Positions 42,836 to 51,291 of a DNA stretch of 64,000 nt are shown one piece after another (position 1 is the first letter of the stretch; every line of letters begins with the position of its first letter). Source of the stretch: Thiobius zoothamnicola (lineage in GTDB: Bacteria; Pseudomonadota; Gammaproteobacteria; Chromatiales; Chromatiaceae); NCBI GenBank assembly GCA_963678215.1, contig OY782758.1, positions 1,860,001 to 1,924,000 of the forward strand, written 5' to 3'. The notes under the pieces were generated by a model that made no database searches, was not told where the DNA came from, and worked only from the letters and a program-made list of their open reading frames with translations. Made by a program: the position numbers and the translations under genes.

Positions 42836-45781
42836 CTAATGATTGTCCATGGAACGTCTGCTCTGAAAGTGACTTAGGTCACGGGTGAATGCTTGATAAC
42901 GTGATTGGTTGGCGACAAAGGTGCTGATCAGGTCGCCGTCCCATTTGCCGTTCTCGGTTTGATAGATCTCATAGCAATAGTTCGCGCCGCCCCGGTACAG
43001 TTTGGCCGGATGGATGGAGCGTTTCTCCGGGTCCGGCGAGAGTGCTGTACCTTTCAGTTCGACCGCAACGCCGGAAATTTTGCGCAGTATGTAGGTTTTG
43101 CGCGGCCAGCCTTTTTGGTTGGCTAGCCCAGCCAGTCTTTCCTTGATGTCGGCATCGGTCAAACCTTCAGTCAATTGTTGCAAGCGTTCGGCCAGATGCG
43201 GGTTTTGCAGCATCGCAAAATCTTTGCGGGTTAAGTTGCTCAAGGCGACTTTGTTGCGCGCCTGATAAACGCCCTTGTCGTCCGGTCCACTCACAATGCC
43301 GTAGGCGGTTTCTTTATGCAGTTGTGCTTGCGGGTTGTGATCCGGTTTGTGCGACACCACGCAACGGTCAAGCGCGTGTTCGATTTGTTCGCGTAAATTT
43401 TCCCAAGGTAAATCTTCGTGAACGCCTTTCAGCAGGTTTTCCGCATCCTGTTCTTTGGCGCGTGCTGCCCGGGTCGATACTTTTTGCAACATTTTTCGGT
43501 CAATCAAGCCAATTGCCACGGCGTCAATCGCATGATGCCGGTGGTCGTCCCGGTTTTTGCTATTGTCGTCGTTCAGCAGTTTGTTCCAGCCCCATTTGGC
43601 GCGTAGTTGCGCGGTGAGTCGGCCAGGCGAGGTGACGATTTTGTTGGCCGGGCAGATGGTTTGCAGGTATTCACGGGTGACCCGCGCCAGATAGGCGGTA
43701 TCGGTCAGTTGGCGTTGCAAAAAGCCCGCGCCGTCTTTGCGGAATTCGCCGATATTGCCAGCCCACTGCTCCAGCGCATCGGGCGCAAAGCGTTTGCGTT
43801 TCGCATAAGGCAAGCGGGTGGCGCGTGCTTTGATTTCTTCCCAGTCATAGCCGGGTAACTGGCCCAGTTCGTACACCGAGCGGTTGCCTTTTGCTTTATT
43901 GGCTTGGTCGGTCACCAATACCTTGTTGTTGTAGCCATCATCCAGCGTTTTGGAGAAAGGCAATATGTGGTCGATTTGGTAGGCATTGGTGAACAATTGG
44001 TGTGGATTGATGGGTTCCCCGCTGTATATGCAACGTGGATTAAGCGTATCCAGTTCCTTGAACAACTTGAGGCGTAATCGATTGGCCGCATTTTGTTTTT
44101 GCCTCAGGTCGCTTAATTCTTCATTCAGTCTTTCATTACGCTCCCGATTCAAACGATTTTGCCGCATCATTTCGGCTTTGCTTTCCCGACTCAGCTTGAG
44201 TTCGCGTGCTAACTCAATATGCATTTCGTTTGGGCGGCCATATTGACGAATCAGGGCATTCAGCAGGCGGCGCAGTTGATTCAAGCCAATATGCACGGTT
44301 GGGTTGGTGATGCGGCCATGTTCGCGTTCACGCGGGTCGGTCGCGGTCGGCATGTCCTGGCAATGCCGCCAGAGTATCTCACCGTAGTAGGGCAGTTGGT
44401 CCAGCAGGTTATCCGGTGACTGGACGCGGTGATCTTTGAAACCGGCGGCGCGCACCGCCTGATCGTAGGTCAGTGGTTTGTCTTCATCTGCATCCCAGCC
44501 ATCCACCAGATGCGGCAATACACGATTGACTGCTGTTTGGCTGAAACGCAGATGGCCTTCTTCTAAAGACACACCCGCCACATGCATGGCAGCTTCGGGC
44601 GGTAATCTGTGTTCGGCGATCAGCCAATCGATCAATTCGGCCTCGTCTTCCGTTTCGAGCAGTTTACCGACAATATAGTCTTGAGTCTCTGGAGCGAATT
44701 TGTGCCAGGCCGGGCCAAATGCCTTGTCGTTTTTTAATTTATGCGTGGTGGTGTTGCCGTACAGGTTCTTGCGCGCCAGCGCCGTGGCCTCAATGGTGAA
44801 CTGATATTTTTCGTACGCTGTTTTGCCAAACAACTGCTTGCGCAAATCGACGTATTTGGCGTTGCTACGTCGTTCCAGATAAGCGGCCAGTTGATCGCGT
44901 TGTTCTTGGCTTAGATGACATTCTTCGCCCGTGCGTAAATCAATGCATTTAAGGTGATTGATTTCCTGATACAGACGGAAACGTTGGGAGGAGGGCAGGG
45001 CCTTGGCGGCGCGTGACTCCTCCGGCAGCAGGGTGCAACGGCCTACCGGTTGTGGTTTCAGTTCGCGCTGGTGGAAGATAATACGATGTAAGGCATTGTA
45101 CGCCTCCTCGGTAAGCAAATCGGGATGCCAGGCCTGCTGCGCCTGCCAGAGCGCGTCGAATTCCTCTTCAATCATCGTGCGCGAGATATAAAAATCATAG
45201 GTCGCCTTGGCACCCGCGCCGCGCAATCTGGCGCGTGTGCCTGCATCCGGGTTCTCTTGCAGGCGTTGATAGAGTGCCTCGCCGACCGTGCGTGCTTCAT
45301 TTTCCGCCATCGCTTTTTCAAAAGATTGCACCGCCTGACGAATCTTGCCGGATTCGTTCGCGGCGGCGCGGTCGGTCTTGCGATTCGATTTAAAGCCCCG
45401 GCGTTGGTTCAGATGAAAAATGGCCCGGCCCAACTCATAAGGCGTCAGCGCTTCATCCAGACCTTTGGCGCGCAGTTGATAAGGATTCTTCTGGCGCAAT
45501 GCATCAGCTTCTGCGGAATGCAGCTTTGGAAACAAACCATATTGCGGCAAATATTTGAGCAAGGCGTCACGGCGTTGCAGATAGCGATCCCGTCGGCGGC
45601 GTTGACTGCGCGGCTCCCGCCGGTTTGTACCGAGGGATTCACCAGTCTTGGGGTGACGACCATCCGGGTAAATGCGTGAACCGATGCGGATCAATTCGGC
45701 TGGATTGCCTTCTTTGTCCAGGCGTAATACCGCCCAGCCAATCGAGTTGGTGCCGATATCCAATGCCAGGCGGTATTGCAT
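42836..45781 (-). CDS. cas9: Cas9 nuclease, type II-C, ending early by frameshift
   Basis: 981 residues. RuvC-I LALDIGTNSIGWAV with D8; an Arg-rich bridge helix (RSQRRRRDRYLQRRDALLKY); RuvC-II MHIELARELKLS with E523; HNH AYQIDHILPFSKTLDDGYNN with H605; RuvC-III HRHHAIDAVAIGL with H750 and D753. All catalytic residues are present. The protein stops after RSMDNH, about 84-100 residues short of a normal II-C Cas9. The missing end is the next ORF. Without it PAM recognition is likely impaired, unless frameshifting or a split protein restores it. The start is at a unique ATG with AAGGA upstream. Confidence 0.92.
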   Translation of the reverse strand: MQYRLALDIGTNSIGWAVLRLDKEGNPAELIRIGSRIYPDGRHPKTGESLGTNRREPRSQRRRRDRYLQRRDALLKYLPQYGLFPKLHSAEADALRQKNPYQLRAKGLDEALTPYELGRAIFHLNQRRGFKSNRKTDRAAANESGKIRQAVQSFEKAMAENEARTVGEALYQRLQENPDAGTRARLRGAGAKATYDFYISRTMIEEEFDALWQAQQAWHPDLLTEEAYNALHRIIFHQRELKPQPVGRCTLLPEESRAAKALPSSQRFRLYQEINHLKCIDLRTGEECHLSQEQRDQLAAYLERRSNAKYVDLRKQLFGKTAYEKYQFTIEATALARKNLYGNTTTHKLKNDKAFGPAWHKFAPETQDYIVGKLLETEDEAELIDWLIAEHRLPPEAAMHVAGVSLEEGHLRFSQTAVNRVLPHLVDGWDADEDKPLTYDQAVRAAGFKDHRVQSPDNLLDQLPYYGEILWRHCQDMPTATDPREREHGRITNPTVHIGLNQLRRLLNALIRQYGRPNEMHIELARELKLSRESKAEMMRQNRLNRERNERLNEELSDLRQKQNAANRLRLKLFKELDTLNPRCIYSGEPINPHQLFTNAYQIDHILPFSKTLDDGYNNKVLVTDQANKAKGNRSVYELGQLPGYDWEEIKARATRLPYAKRKRFAPDALEQWAGNIGEFRKDGAGFLQRQLTDTAYLARVTREYLQTICPANKIVTSPGRLTAQLRAKWGWNKLLNDDNSKNRDDHRHHAIDAVAIGLIDRKMLQKVSTRAARAKEQDAENLLKGVHEDLPWENLREQIEHALDRCVVSHKPDHNPQAQLHKETAYGIVSGPDDKGVYQARNKVALSNLTRKDFAMLQNPHLAERLQQLTEGLTDADIKERLAGLANQKGWPRKTYILRKISGVAVELKGTALSPDPEKRSIHPAKLYRGGANYCYEIYQTENGKWDGDLISTFVANQSRYQAFTRDLSHFQSRRSMDNH

Positions 45782-45791
45782 AAGCTATTCC

Positions 45792-45805
45792 TTAATCATG
45801 ATTAA
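45792..45805. promoter_or_regulatory. 14-bp palindrome between cas9 and the tracrRNA promoter
   Basis: TTAATCATGATTAA is a perfect palindrome 10 bp upstream of the cas9 start and just before the tracrRNA -35. It could be an operator acting on both divergent units. There is no further evidence. Confidence 0.4.
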
Positions 45806-45807
45806 TC

Positions 45808-45837
45808 TTGTTTGGACCAAGGTTTTCAGCTTATCAT
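45808..45837 (+). promoter_or_regulatory. candidate tracrRNA promoter
   Basis: TTGTTT (45808-45813), an 18-bp spacer and TATCAT (45832-45837). This would start RNA near 45844, at the first base of the anti-repeat. Confidence 0.45.
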
Positions 45838-45843
45838 TGCAAC

Positions 45844-45934
45844 CGCAAATCGAAAACTGCGTAAGTCTTTTAGTAACTACTAACAAGTGCTTATTGCGCA
45901 ACAGATCAAAAGCCGGGTACATCCCGGCTTTTTT
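45844..45934 (+). ncRNA. tracrRNA of the type II-C system
   Basis: The anti-repeat has two blocks. GCAAATCGAAAACTGCG (45845-45861) pairs with the repeat's 3' half with one mismatch. TAACTACTAAC (45874-45884) pairs with its 5' end with one bulged base. A short nexus-like hairpin follows (GTGC 45887-45890 with GCGC 45896-45899), then an intrinsic terminator AGCCGGG/CCCGGCT with six T residues (45911-45934). It is transcribed away from cas9. The 5' end is inferred from the promoter. Anti-repeat plus terminator make the call strong. Confidence 0.88.
45911..45934 (+). terminator. tracrRNA intrinsic terminator
   Basis: A perfect 7-bp GC-rich stem (AGCCGGG with CCCGGCT, loop TACAT) followed by TTTTTT. 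Confidence 0.92.
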
Positions 45935-46033
45935 GTTGGCGAGCAATTTGTTCAGGATTCCTTGAAACTTTCGTGTGATAGCCCCATCTAATGGCGGAAA
46001 TTTCTCACCGTGAATCCGCCATGAGGAACCCGA

Positions 46034-46939
46034 ATGATCCGAGTTGATGCATTAACCCGACGTTACGGTGATTTTAACGCCGTTGATCAGGTCTCTTTCA
46101 CCATTGGCCAGGGGGAGATTGTTGGCCTGTTGGGGCATAACGGCGCTGGCAAAACCACCATCATGAAAATGCTCACCGGCCATCTGGAGCCGACTGCCGG
46201 TCATATTGAGGTGGATCATCAATCCATTCTGGATGATCGCCAGGCCGCGCAGCGCCAGATTGGGTATTTGCCGGAAAGTGATCCGTTGTACCCTGATATG
46301 AGCGTGATGGATTATCTGGCGTATGCCGCTGAGCTGCATGGCATCGCGCCTGATGTTCGGGGTGAGAAAATCCGCACGGCGATTCACAAAACCGCGTTGC
46401 AGGATAAAGCCACTCAGTTGATCAGCACGTTGTCGCGTGGCTATCGTCAACGGGTCGGCGTGGCCCAGGCGATTTTGCATAACCCCCGTTTGCTGATTCT
46501 GGATGAGCCGACCAATGGCCTGGATCCCACTCAGGTGCAGCAAATGCGCGAGTTGATCCGTGCATTGGCGCAACAGGCCACGGTGATTTTATCCACCCAC
46601 ATTTTGCAGGAAGTCCAGGTCATTTGTGATCGGGTGATCATTATCCGCGATGGGCGTAAAGCGTTGGATAGCAGCATGGCCGAACTGCGCGCAGGCGGAC
46701 GTTTGTTGGTGGAGGCCGGGGAGGATATCAGCGGACTCATGCCGCAGACGCCGGGTGTTCAGTCAGTGCGATCTTTGGGAGAGCGCCGGTATGCGCTCGA
46801 ACTGGATGATCAGCAGGATATTCAGCAAATCGCTTCGCAGGTCGCGCAGGATGTCGTGGGTGCCGGGATCAAGCTGTACGCTTTGCAGCATGAGCGGCGC
46901 GACCTGGAAACGGTATTTAATGAAATTTCAGCGAGATGA
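46034..46939 (+). CDS. ABC transporter ATP-binding protein (GldA-like)
   Basis: 301 residues. Walker A GLLGHNGAGKTTIMKMLTGH, signature ISTLSRGYRQRVGVAQAI, Walker B LLILDEPTNGLDPTQ and the switch His in VILSTHILQEV; the last 90 residues are a small regulatory domain. The next gene encodes the membrane partner and overlaps it as ATGATG. This is the GldA part of a GldA-GldFG-like exporter family found far beyond gliding bacteria. The substrate is unknown. Confidence 0.88.
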   Translation: MIRVDALTRRYGDFNAVDQVSFTIGQGEIVGLLGHNGAGKTTIMKMLTGHLEPTAGHIEVDHQSILDDRQAAQRQIGYLPESDPLYPDMSVMDYLAYAAELHGIAPDVRGEKIRTAIHKTALQDKATQLISTLSRGYRQRVGVAQAILHNPRLLILDEPTNGLDPTQVQQMRELIRALAQQATVILSTHILQEVQVICDRVIIIRDGRKALDSSMAELRAGGRLLVEAGEDISGLMPQTPGVQSVRSLGERRYALELDDQQDIQQIASQVAQDVVGAGIKLYALQHERRDLETVFNEISAR

Positions 46940-49833
46940 TGAAGATGAAATTAGTATTGAAAATCGCGCAAAAAGAATTCGCTGGCTTTTTCGCTTCCCC
47001 CACGGCTTTTATTTTCCTCGGTGCTTTTCTCGCCGTCACATTGTTCACTTTCTTTTGGGTGGAAACCTTCTTCGCCCGTAACATTGCGGATGTGCGTCCC
47101 TTGTTTGAGTGGATGCCTTTGTTGATGATCTTTCTGGCGGCGGCGATCACCATGCGCATGTGGTCGGAGGAGCGCCGCTCGGGCACGCTGGAGTTTTTAC
47201 TGACTGCGCCGGTCAGCAATACCCAATTGGTGCTGGGCAAGTTTCTGGCGTGTTTTGGTTTGGTGGCGGTCGCGTTGGTATTGACTTTGCCCGTGCCGTT
47301 CACGGTCAGTTTGATCGGCTTGCTGGATTGGGGGCCGGTGTTGGGTGGCTATCTGGCGACTTTGTTTTTGGCTGCCGCTTATCTGTCGATCGGTTTGTTC
47401 GTCAGTGCGCGTTCGTCCAATCAGATTGTCAGCTTGATCGTCACCACTTTGATTTGTGGCTTTTTCTATCTGCTGGGTTCGGATTCACTGACCAGTCTGT
47501 TTGGCAATTCGGCGTCTGAGTGGCTGAAGTCGCTGGGTTCGAGTTCACGCTTTGAGTCCATCACTCGCGGCATGCTGGATGTGCGCGATATCTTTTATTA
47601 CCTCAGTCTGGTTGGCGTCTTCCTGGCGCTGAATGTGTTCACGCTGGAGTCGCTGCGCTGGGCGGGTAATCCGAATAATGCGCGGCATCGCCGCTGGATG
47701 TGGTTGACTGGGGTCGCCATTGCCAATTTCATGGCGGCCAATTTGTGGCTTGCACCCATCAATCAGGCGCGCGTGGATATGACTGCCGGTCAACAGTTTT
47801 CAATTTCGGAAGCGACCCGTGGTTATTTGGCGCAGTTACAGGAGCCGATGTTGATACGTGGTTATTTCAGCGCGCAGACTCATCCTTTGCTGGCACCGCT
47901 GGTGCCCCGCCTGCGGGATTTGTTGCAGGAGTACGCGATTGCGGGCGAGGGTCGTTTGCGGGTTGAGTTCATTGATCCGCAGCAGGATCCCGAACTGGAG
48001 CAGGAGGCGAATCAGAAATACCAGATCAAGCCGATTCCTTTCCAGTTTGCCAGCAAATATCAATCTTCGGTGGTCAATTCGTATTTCAATATTCTGATTC
48101 AGTATGGCGATGAGCATCAGGTGTTGGGTTTCCGCGATCTGATTGACATCAAGCTGAAAAGCGAAACTGATTTGGATGTGGAGCTGCGCAACCCGGAATA
48201 TGATTTGACCCAGGCGATCAAGAAAGTTTTGTACGCTTATCAGGGAGCAGGGGATTTGTTCGCCAATTTGACCGGGGATTTGACTTTCAAAGGGTATATC
48301 TCAGCGGATGGCGATTTGCCTGAGGTGTTGCAAAATTTGCGTCAGGAATTGGATGATGTATTGGCCGATGCGCAAAACAAAGCGGATGGACGCTTGACAA
48401 TTGATATTCAGGATCCCGAGGCGAATGATGGCGCATTGGCGGCGCAGCTCAAGGAGGCGTTTGGTTTTCGTCCAATGAGCACCGGTTTGTTCAGCACCCA
48501 GACGTTCTGGTTTTATATGACGTTGGAGAGCGCTGGCCGTACGATTCAGGTGCCGTTGCCGGAGAATTTCGACAAAGCCGGTCTGGAGCTTGGCTTGCAG
48601 GCCGCGTTGAAGCGTTTCTCCAGCGGTTTCCTCAAAACCGTCGCCGTGCATATGCCGACTGTCACTCCGGCCATGCCGCACATGGGATTGCCCGCGCAAG
48701 GTCAGCCGCATTATGTTTTGCGCGCCAGTCTGGAGGAGGAGCGTAATCTGATCAATACCGATCTGAAAAGCGGGCAGGTTCCCGAACAGACCGATCTGTT
48801 GATGTTGATTAACCCGGATAAACTGGATGACAAACAATTGTTTGCCGTTGATCAGTTTTTGATGCGGGGTGGTGCTGTGGTGATGGCGACATCGCCTTAC
48901 CGGGTTGACAGTGATGGTGCCCTGTCTGCCAGTGCCCATGACGCCGGGCTGGCTGATTGGCTGGCGCATCATGGTCTCAAGCTGGATGAAAGCCTGGTGA
49001 TGGATCCGCAAAATGCGGCTTTCCCGATCCCGGTTAACCGGGATCTGGGCGGTTTCGTCATCCGGGAAACCAAAATGGTCAACTATCCGTATTTCGTGGA
49101 CATCCGTCAGGATGGATTGGCGCAAGGCGGCATTATCACGGGTGGATTGAACCAAGTCACCATGACCTGGCCTTCGCCAATTGATCTGGATGAGGAAAGA
49201 TTGCAGCAACATCAGGTGACGCCTTTGTTGCGTAGCACGGAGGACGCCTGGACATCAACCGAGTTGCAAATTCAACCGGATTTCAATTTGCATGGCGATT
49301 CCGGATTCGCGCAAGGTGAACCAGCGGGACAGCAACTGTTGGCGGTCGCGGTGGAGGGGCGTTTTGAGTCTTACTTCAAAGACAAGCCGTCGCCTTTTGC
49401 CGCCAATCCGGCGGAGGAGAATGCTTCCGACGAGGCTGATGATGCGCAGGCGGTGGAGGCGGAGGGGCCAGTCATCACCCGGGTGATTGATCAATCACCC
49501 GCATCGGCGCGGATTATTTTGTTCGCCTCCAACAATTTTGTCAGTGATCTTATGTTGGATCTGGCGGCGTCCGGTCTGGGTACGGAATACCGTAAGCCGA
49601 TTGAATTGATCGAAAATACCTTGGATTGGTCGTTGGAGGATCGTGGTTTATTGGAAATTCGTGGGCGGGCGCATTTCTCCCGGGTGCTGGATCCTTTGGG
49701 CCAAGGCGGGCAGGTGTTTTGGGAATACCTTAACTATGGTTTGGCGATGCTGGGTTTGTTGTTGATCTGGCTGATCAGACGCCAACAACAGATGGCGAAA
49801 CGCCTGCGTCAGGCCAGATTGCTGGCTGGCTGA
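46936..49833 (+). CDS. ABC-2 permease fused to a GldG-like periplasmic domain
   Basis: 965 residues. Residues 1-250 are an ABC-2 type permease with six membrane helices (FFASPTAFIFLGAFLAVTLF and others), including the EERRSGTLEFLLTAPVSNTQ motif. A seventh helix near 255 (WLTGVAIANFMAANLWLAPI) leads to the GldG-like domain (TAGQQFSISEATRGYLAQL, then IRGYFSAQTHPLLAPLVPRL), and the C-terminus has another helix (YGLAMLGLLLIWLIRR). The two subunits of the family are thus one polypeptide here. An acidic insert lies near residue 835 (ENASDEADDAQAVEAEGP). Confidence 0.85.
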   Translation: MMKMKLVLKIAQKEFAGFFASPTAFIFLGAFLAVTLFTFFWVETFFARNIADVRPLFEWMPLLMIFLAAAITMRMWSEERRSGTLEFLLTAPVSNTQLVLGKFLACFGLVAVALVLTLPVPFTVSLIGLLDWGPVLGGYLATLFLAAAYLSIGLFVSARSSNQIVSLIVTTLICGFFYLLGSDSLTSLFGNSASEWLKSLGSSSRFESITRGMLDVRDIFYYLSLVGVFLALNVFTLESLRWAGNPNNARHRRWMWLTGVAIANFMAANLWLAPINQARVDMTAGQQFSISEATRGYLAQLQEPMLIRGYFSAQTHPLLAPLVPRLRDLLQEYAIAGEGRLRVEFIDPQQDPELEQEANQKYQIKPIPFQFASKYQSSVVNSYFNILIQYGDEHQVLGFRDLIDIKLKSETDLDVELRNPEYDLTQAIKKVLYAYQGAGDLFANLTGDLTFKGYISADGDLPEVLQNLRQELDDVLADAQNKADGRLTIDIQDPEANDGALAAQLKEAFGFRPMSTGLFSTQTFWFYMTLESAGRTIQVPLPENFDKAGLELGLQAALKRFSSGFLKTVAVHMPTVTPAMPHMGLPAQGQPHYVLRASLEEERNLINTDLKSGQVPEQTDLLMLINPDKLDDKQLFAVDQFLMRGGAVVMATSPYRVDSDGALSASAHDAGLADWLAHHGLKLDESLVMDPQNAAFPIPVNRDLGGFVIRETKMVNYPYFVDIRQDGLAQGGIITGGLNQVTMTWPSPIDLDEERLQQHQVTPLLRSTEDAWTSTELQIQPDFNLHGDSGFAQGEPAGQQLLAVAVEGRFESYFKDKPSPFAANPAEENASDEADDAQAVEAEGPVITRVIDQSPASARIILFASNNFVSDLMLDLAASGLGTEYRKPIELIENTLDWSLEDRGLLEIRGRAHFSRVLDPLGQGGQVFWEYLNYGLAMLGLLLIWLIRRQQQMAKRLRQARLLAG

Positions 49834-49859
49834 TTGTCCCCGATGCGGAGGTTTGAAAA

Positions 49860-50459
49860 ATGAACAAATGGTTAACCGTATTAAGCGCTTTATTGGCTGC
49901 GCAACTCGTGCTGGCTGTCGTGTTGCATCTGGATAATGATGATGCCGCCGCCGAACAGGCGCAGGCGAAATTGCTGGATTTTGAGGTGGCGCAGATTGAC
50001 CGGCTGGCAATCCGTTCGCCTGAAGCCAGTTTGGTTTTAACGCAGGATGGTGATCAATGGCGGCTGCCTGAGCATGAAAATGCCGTAGTCAAACCTGACC
50101 AAGTGGATTTGCTGCTGGATAGATTGAGCTTGCTCAAAAAAGGCTGGCCGGTGGCGAAAACCGAAAGCGCGGCCAGGCGGTTTAAGGTCAGTGAGGATGA
50201 TTTCAAACGCCAGTTGGTGCTTTATCAGGGTGATCAACAGATTGAATCGCTATGGATTGGCGACTCGCCCGGATTGCGCCAATCGCATGTCAGGAAGCCG
50301 GGGGAGGACGCAATATATCGCGTTAAGTTTGATATCTGGCAAGCCAGCACTCAACATGAAGACTGGCTGGCGCCGCCGCCTGAAGCAGAAAATACGGGTG
50401 AAGACGGGCAGGAAGCGAGCGCTGAAAGCCTGGATGCTGGGGAAAAGCCGGGCGCTTGA
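49860..50459 (+). CDS. DUF4340-type exported protein of the ABC cluster
   Basis: 199 residues. An N-terminal signal anchor (LTVLSALLAAQLVLAVVLHL) is followed by a beta-rich domain with RLAIRSPEASLVLTQDGDQW and DLLLDRLSLLKKGWPVAKTE, then IYRVKFDIWQAS. This is the DUF4340 pattern that usually accompanies GldG-like genes; here a single copy, followed by a Glu/Ala-rich tail. It lies 26 bp after the permease gene. Presumably a periplasmic partner of the transporter; no activity is known to me. Confidence 0.7.
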   Translation: MNKWLTVLSALLAAQLVLAVVLHLDNDDAAAEQAQAKLLDFEVAQIDRLAIRSPEASLVLTQDGDQWRLPEHENAVVKPDQVDLLLDRLSLLKKGWPVAKTESAARRFKVSEDDFKRQLVLYQGDQQIESLWIGDSPGLRQSHVRKPGEDAIYRVKFDIWQASTQHEDWLAPPPEAENTGEDGQEASAESLDAGEKPGA

Positions 50460-50560
50460 GCATTTTTTCAGCCCCTGATTCGCCATTTGCTCTTGTCAGA
50501 CTGAATAATGTGTGGTAATTGTCCTGCCGATAAAAAATATTAACTAAGGTTGGAGGAAGG

Positions 50561-50896
50561 ATGAGACAGTATATTATTACAGCGATATCGCCGCCGATTG
50601 GCGCTTGTTGTTACGCATGCGGCACAAGTTGCGCAGCCCCGATCAGCGTGTTTTGGCTCTTTGGTGTCGTCAGCATCATTTATGGTTTTATGGGTGGCCC
50701 ACTCGGCGAACCCCAAATCAGTTGGTACACGGTGGGGCTGGGCGTTTTGATGTGGTTGATTTCAGCGGTTTGGGCGCTGTTGTCGATTAAAGGCGTTGAA
50801 ACGGATCAGTGCCATGCTTTATTGGGTAATAAAGATTGCCACATTTCTCCCCGGTTGGATGAGCCTGATCCTATGGATGAGGTTAAACGGGCCTGA
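50561..50896 (+). CDS. small two-helix membrane protein with Cys-rich start, unknown
   Basis: 111 residues with a strong ribosome site (TGGAGGAAGG). The N-terminus contains CCYACGTSC, a tight cluster of four Cys. Two membrane helices follow (VFWLFGVVSIIYGFMGG and VGLGVLMWLISAVWALLSI), then a tail with two more Cys. I do not recognise it. The cluster could bind metal or form disulfides. It stands alone between the DUF4340 gene and ridA, which reads the other way. Confidence 0.55.
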   Translation: MRQYIITAISPPIGACCYACGTSCAAPISVFWLFGVVSIIYGFMGGPLGEPQISWYTVGLGVLMWLISAVWALLSIKGVETDQCHALLGNKDCHISPRLDEPDPMDEVKRA

Positions 50897-50910
50897 TCGG
50901 CGAGTTCTGT

Positions 50911-51291
50911 TCAGGCCAGTGCCATAATGCCGTCAATTTCCACATCAACCCCTTTGGGAAGGGCGGCTACGCCGATTGCCGCGCGCGCCGGATAGGGTTG
51001 GGGGAAATATTCCGCCATGATTTGATTGATGGTGGGGAAGTCACCCAAATCGGTGAGAAAAACATTCAGCTTCACCACATCTGTCAGGTCGCCGCCAGCG
51101 GCTTTTGCAACCGCTTGTAAATTATCGAATACCTGGCGAATCCGCATTTTGATATCACCTTCAACAATTTCCATGGTTTCCGGTACTAGAGGGATCTGAC
51201 CGGAAAGGTAGACGGTGTTTCCGACTTTGACGGCTTGCGAGTAAGCGCCAATAGCGGCTGGCGCTTTGTCTGTGGTGATGATCGTTTTCAT
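50911..51291 (-). CDS. ridA: 2-iminobutanoate/2-iminopropanoate deaminase
   Basis: 126 residues of the RidA/YjgF family. IGAYSQAVKVGNTVYLSGQI is the conserved start, with VVKLNVFLTDLGDFPTINQI and YPARAAIGVAALPKGVDVEI carrying the catalytic Arg. It hydrolyses reactive enamine/imine products of PLP enzymes. The ATG follows the lnt stop without a gap, so it is probably the second gene of a two-gene operon. Confidence 0.94.
   Translation of the reverse strand: MKTIITTDKAPAAIGAYSQAVKVGNTVYLSGQIPLVPETMEIVEGDIKMRIRQVFDNLQAVAKAAGGDLTDVVKLNVFLTDLGDFPTINQIMAEYFPQPYPARAAIGVAALPKGVDVEIDGIMALA

Noticed and set aside
48301..49212. 303-codon open frame on the minus strand
   Set aside because: It lies entirely antisense to the GldG-like domain, with no ribosome site and no protein family features.
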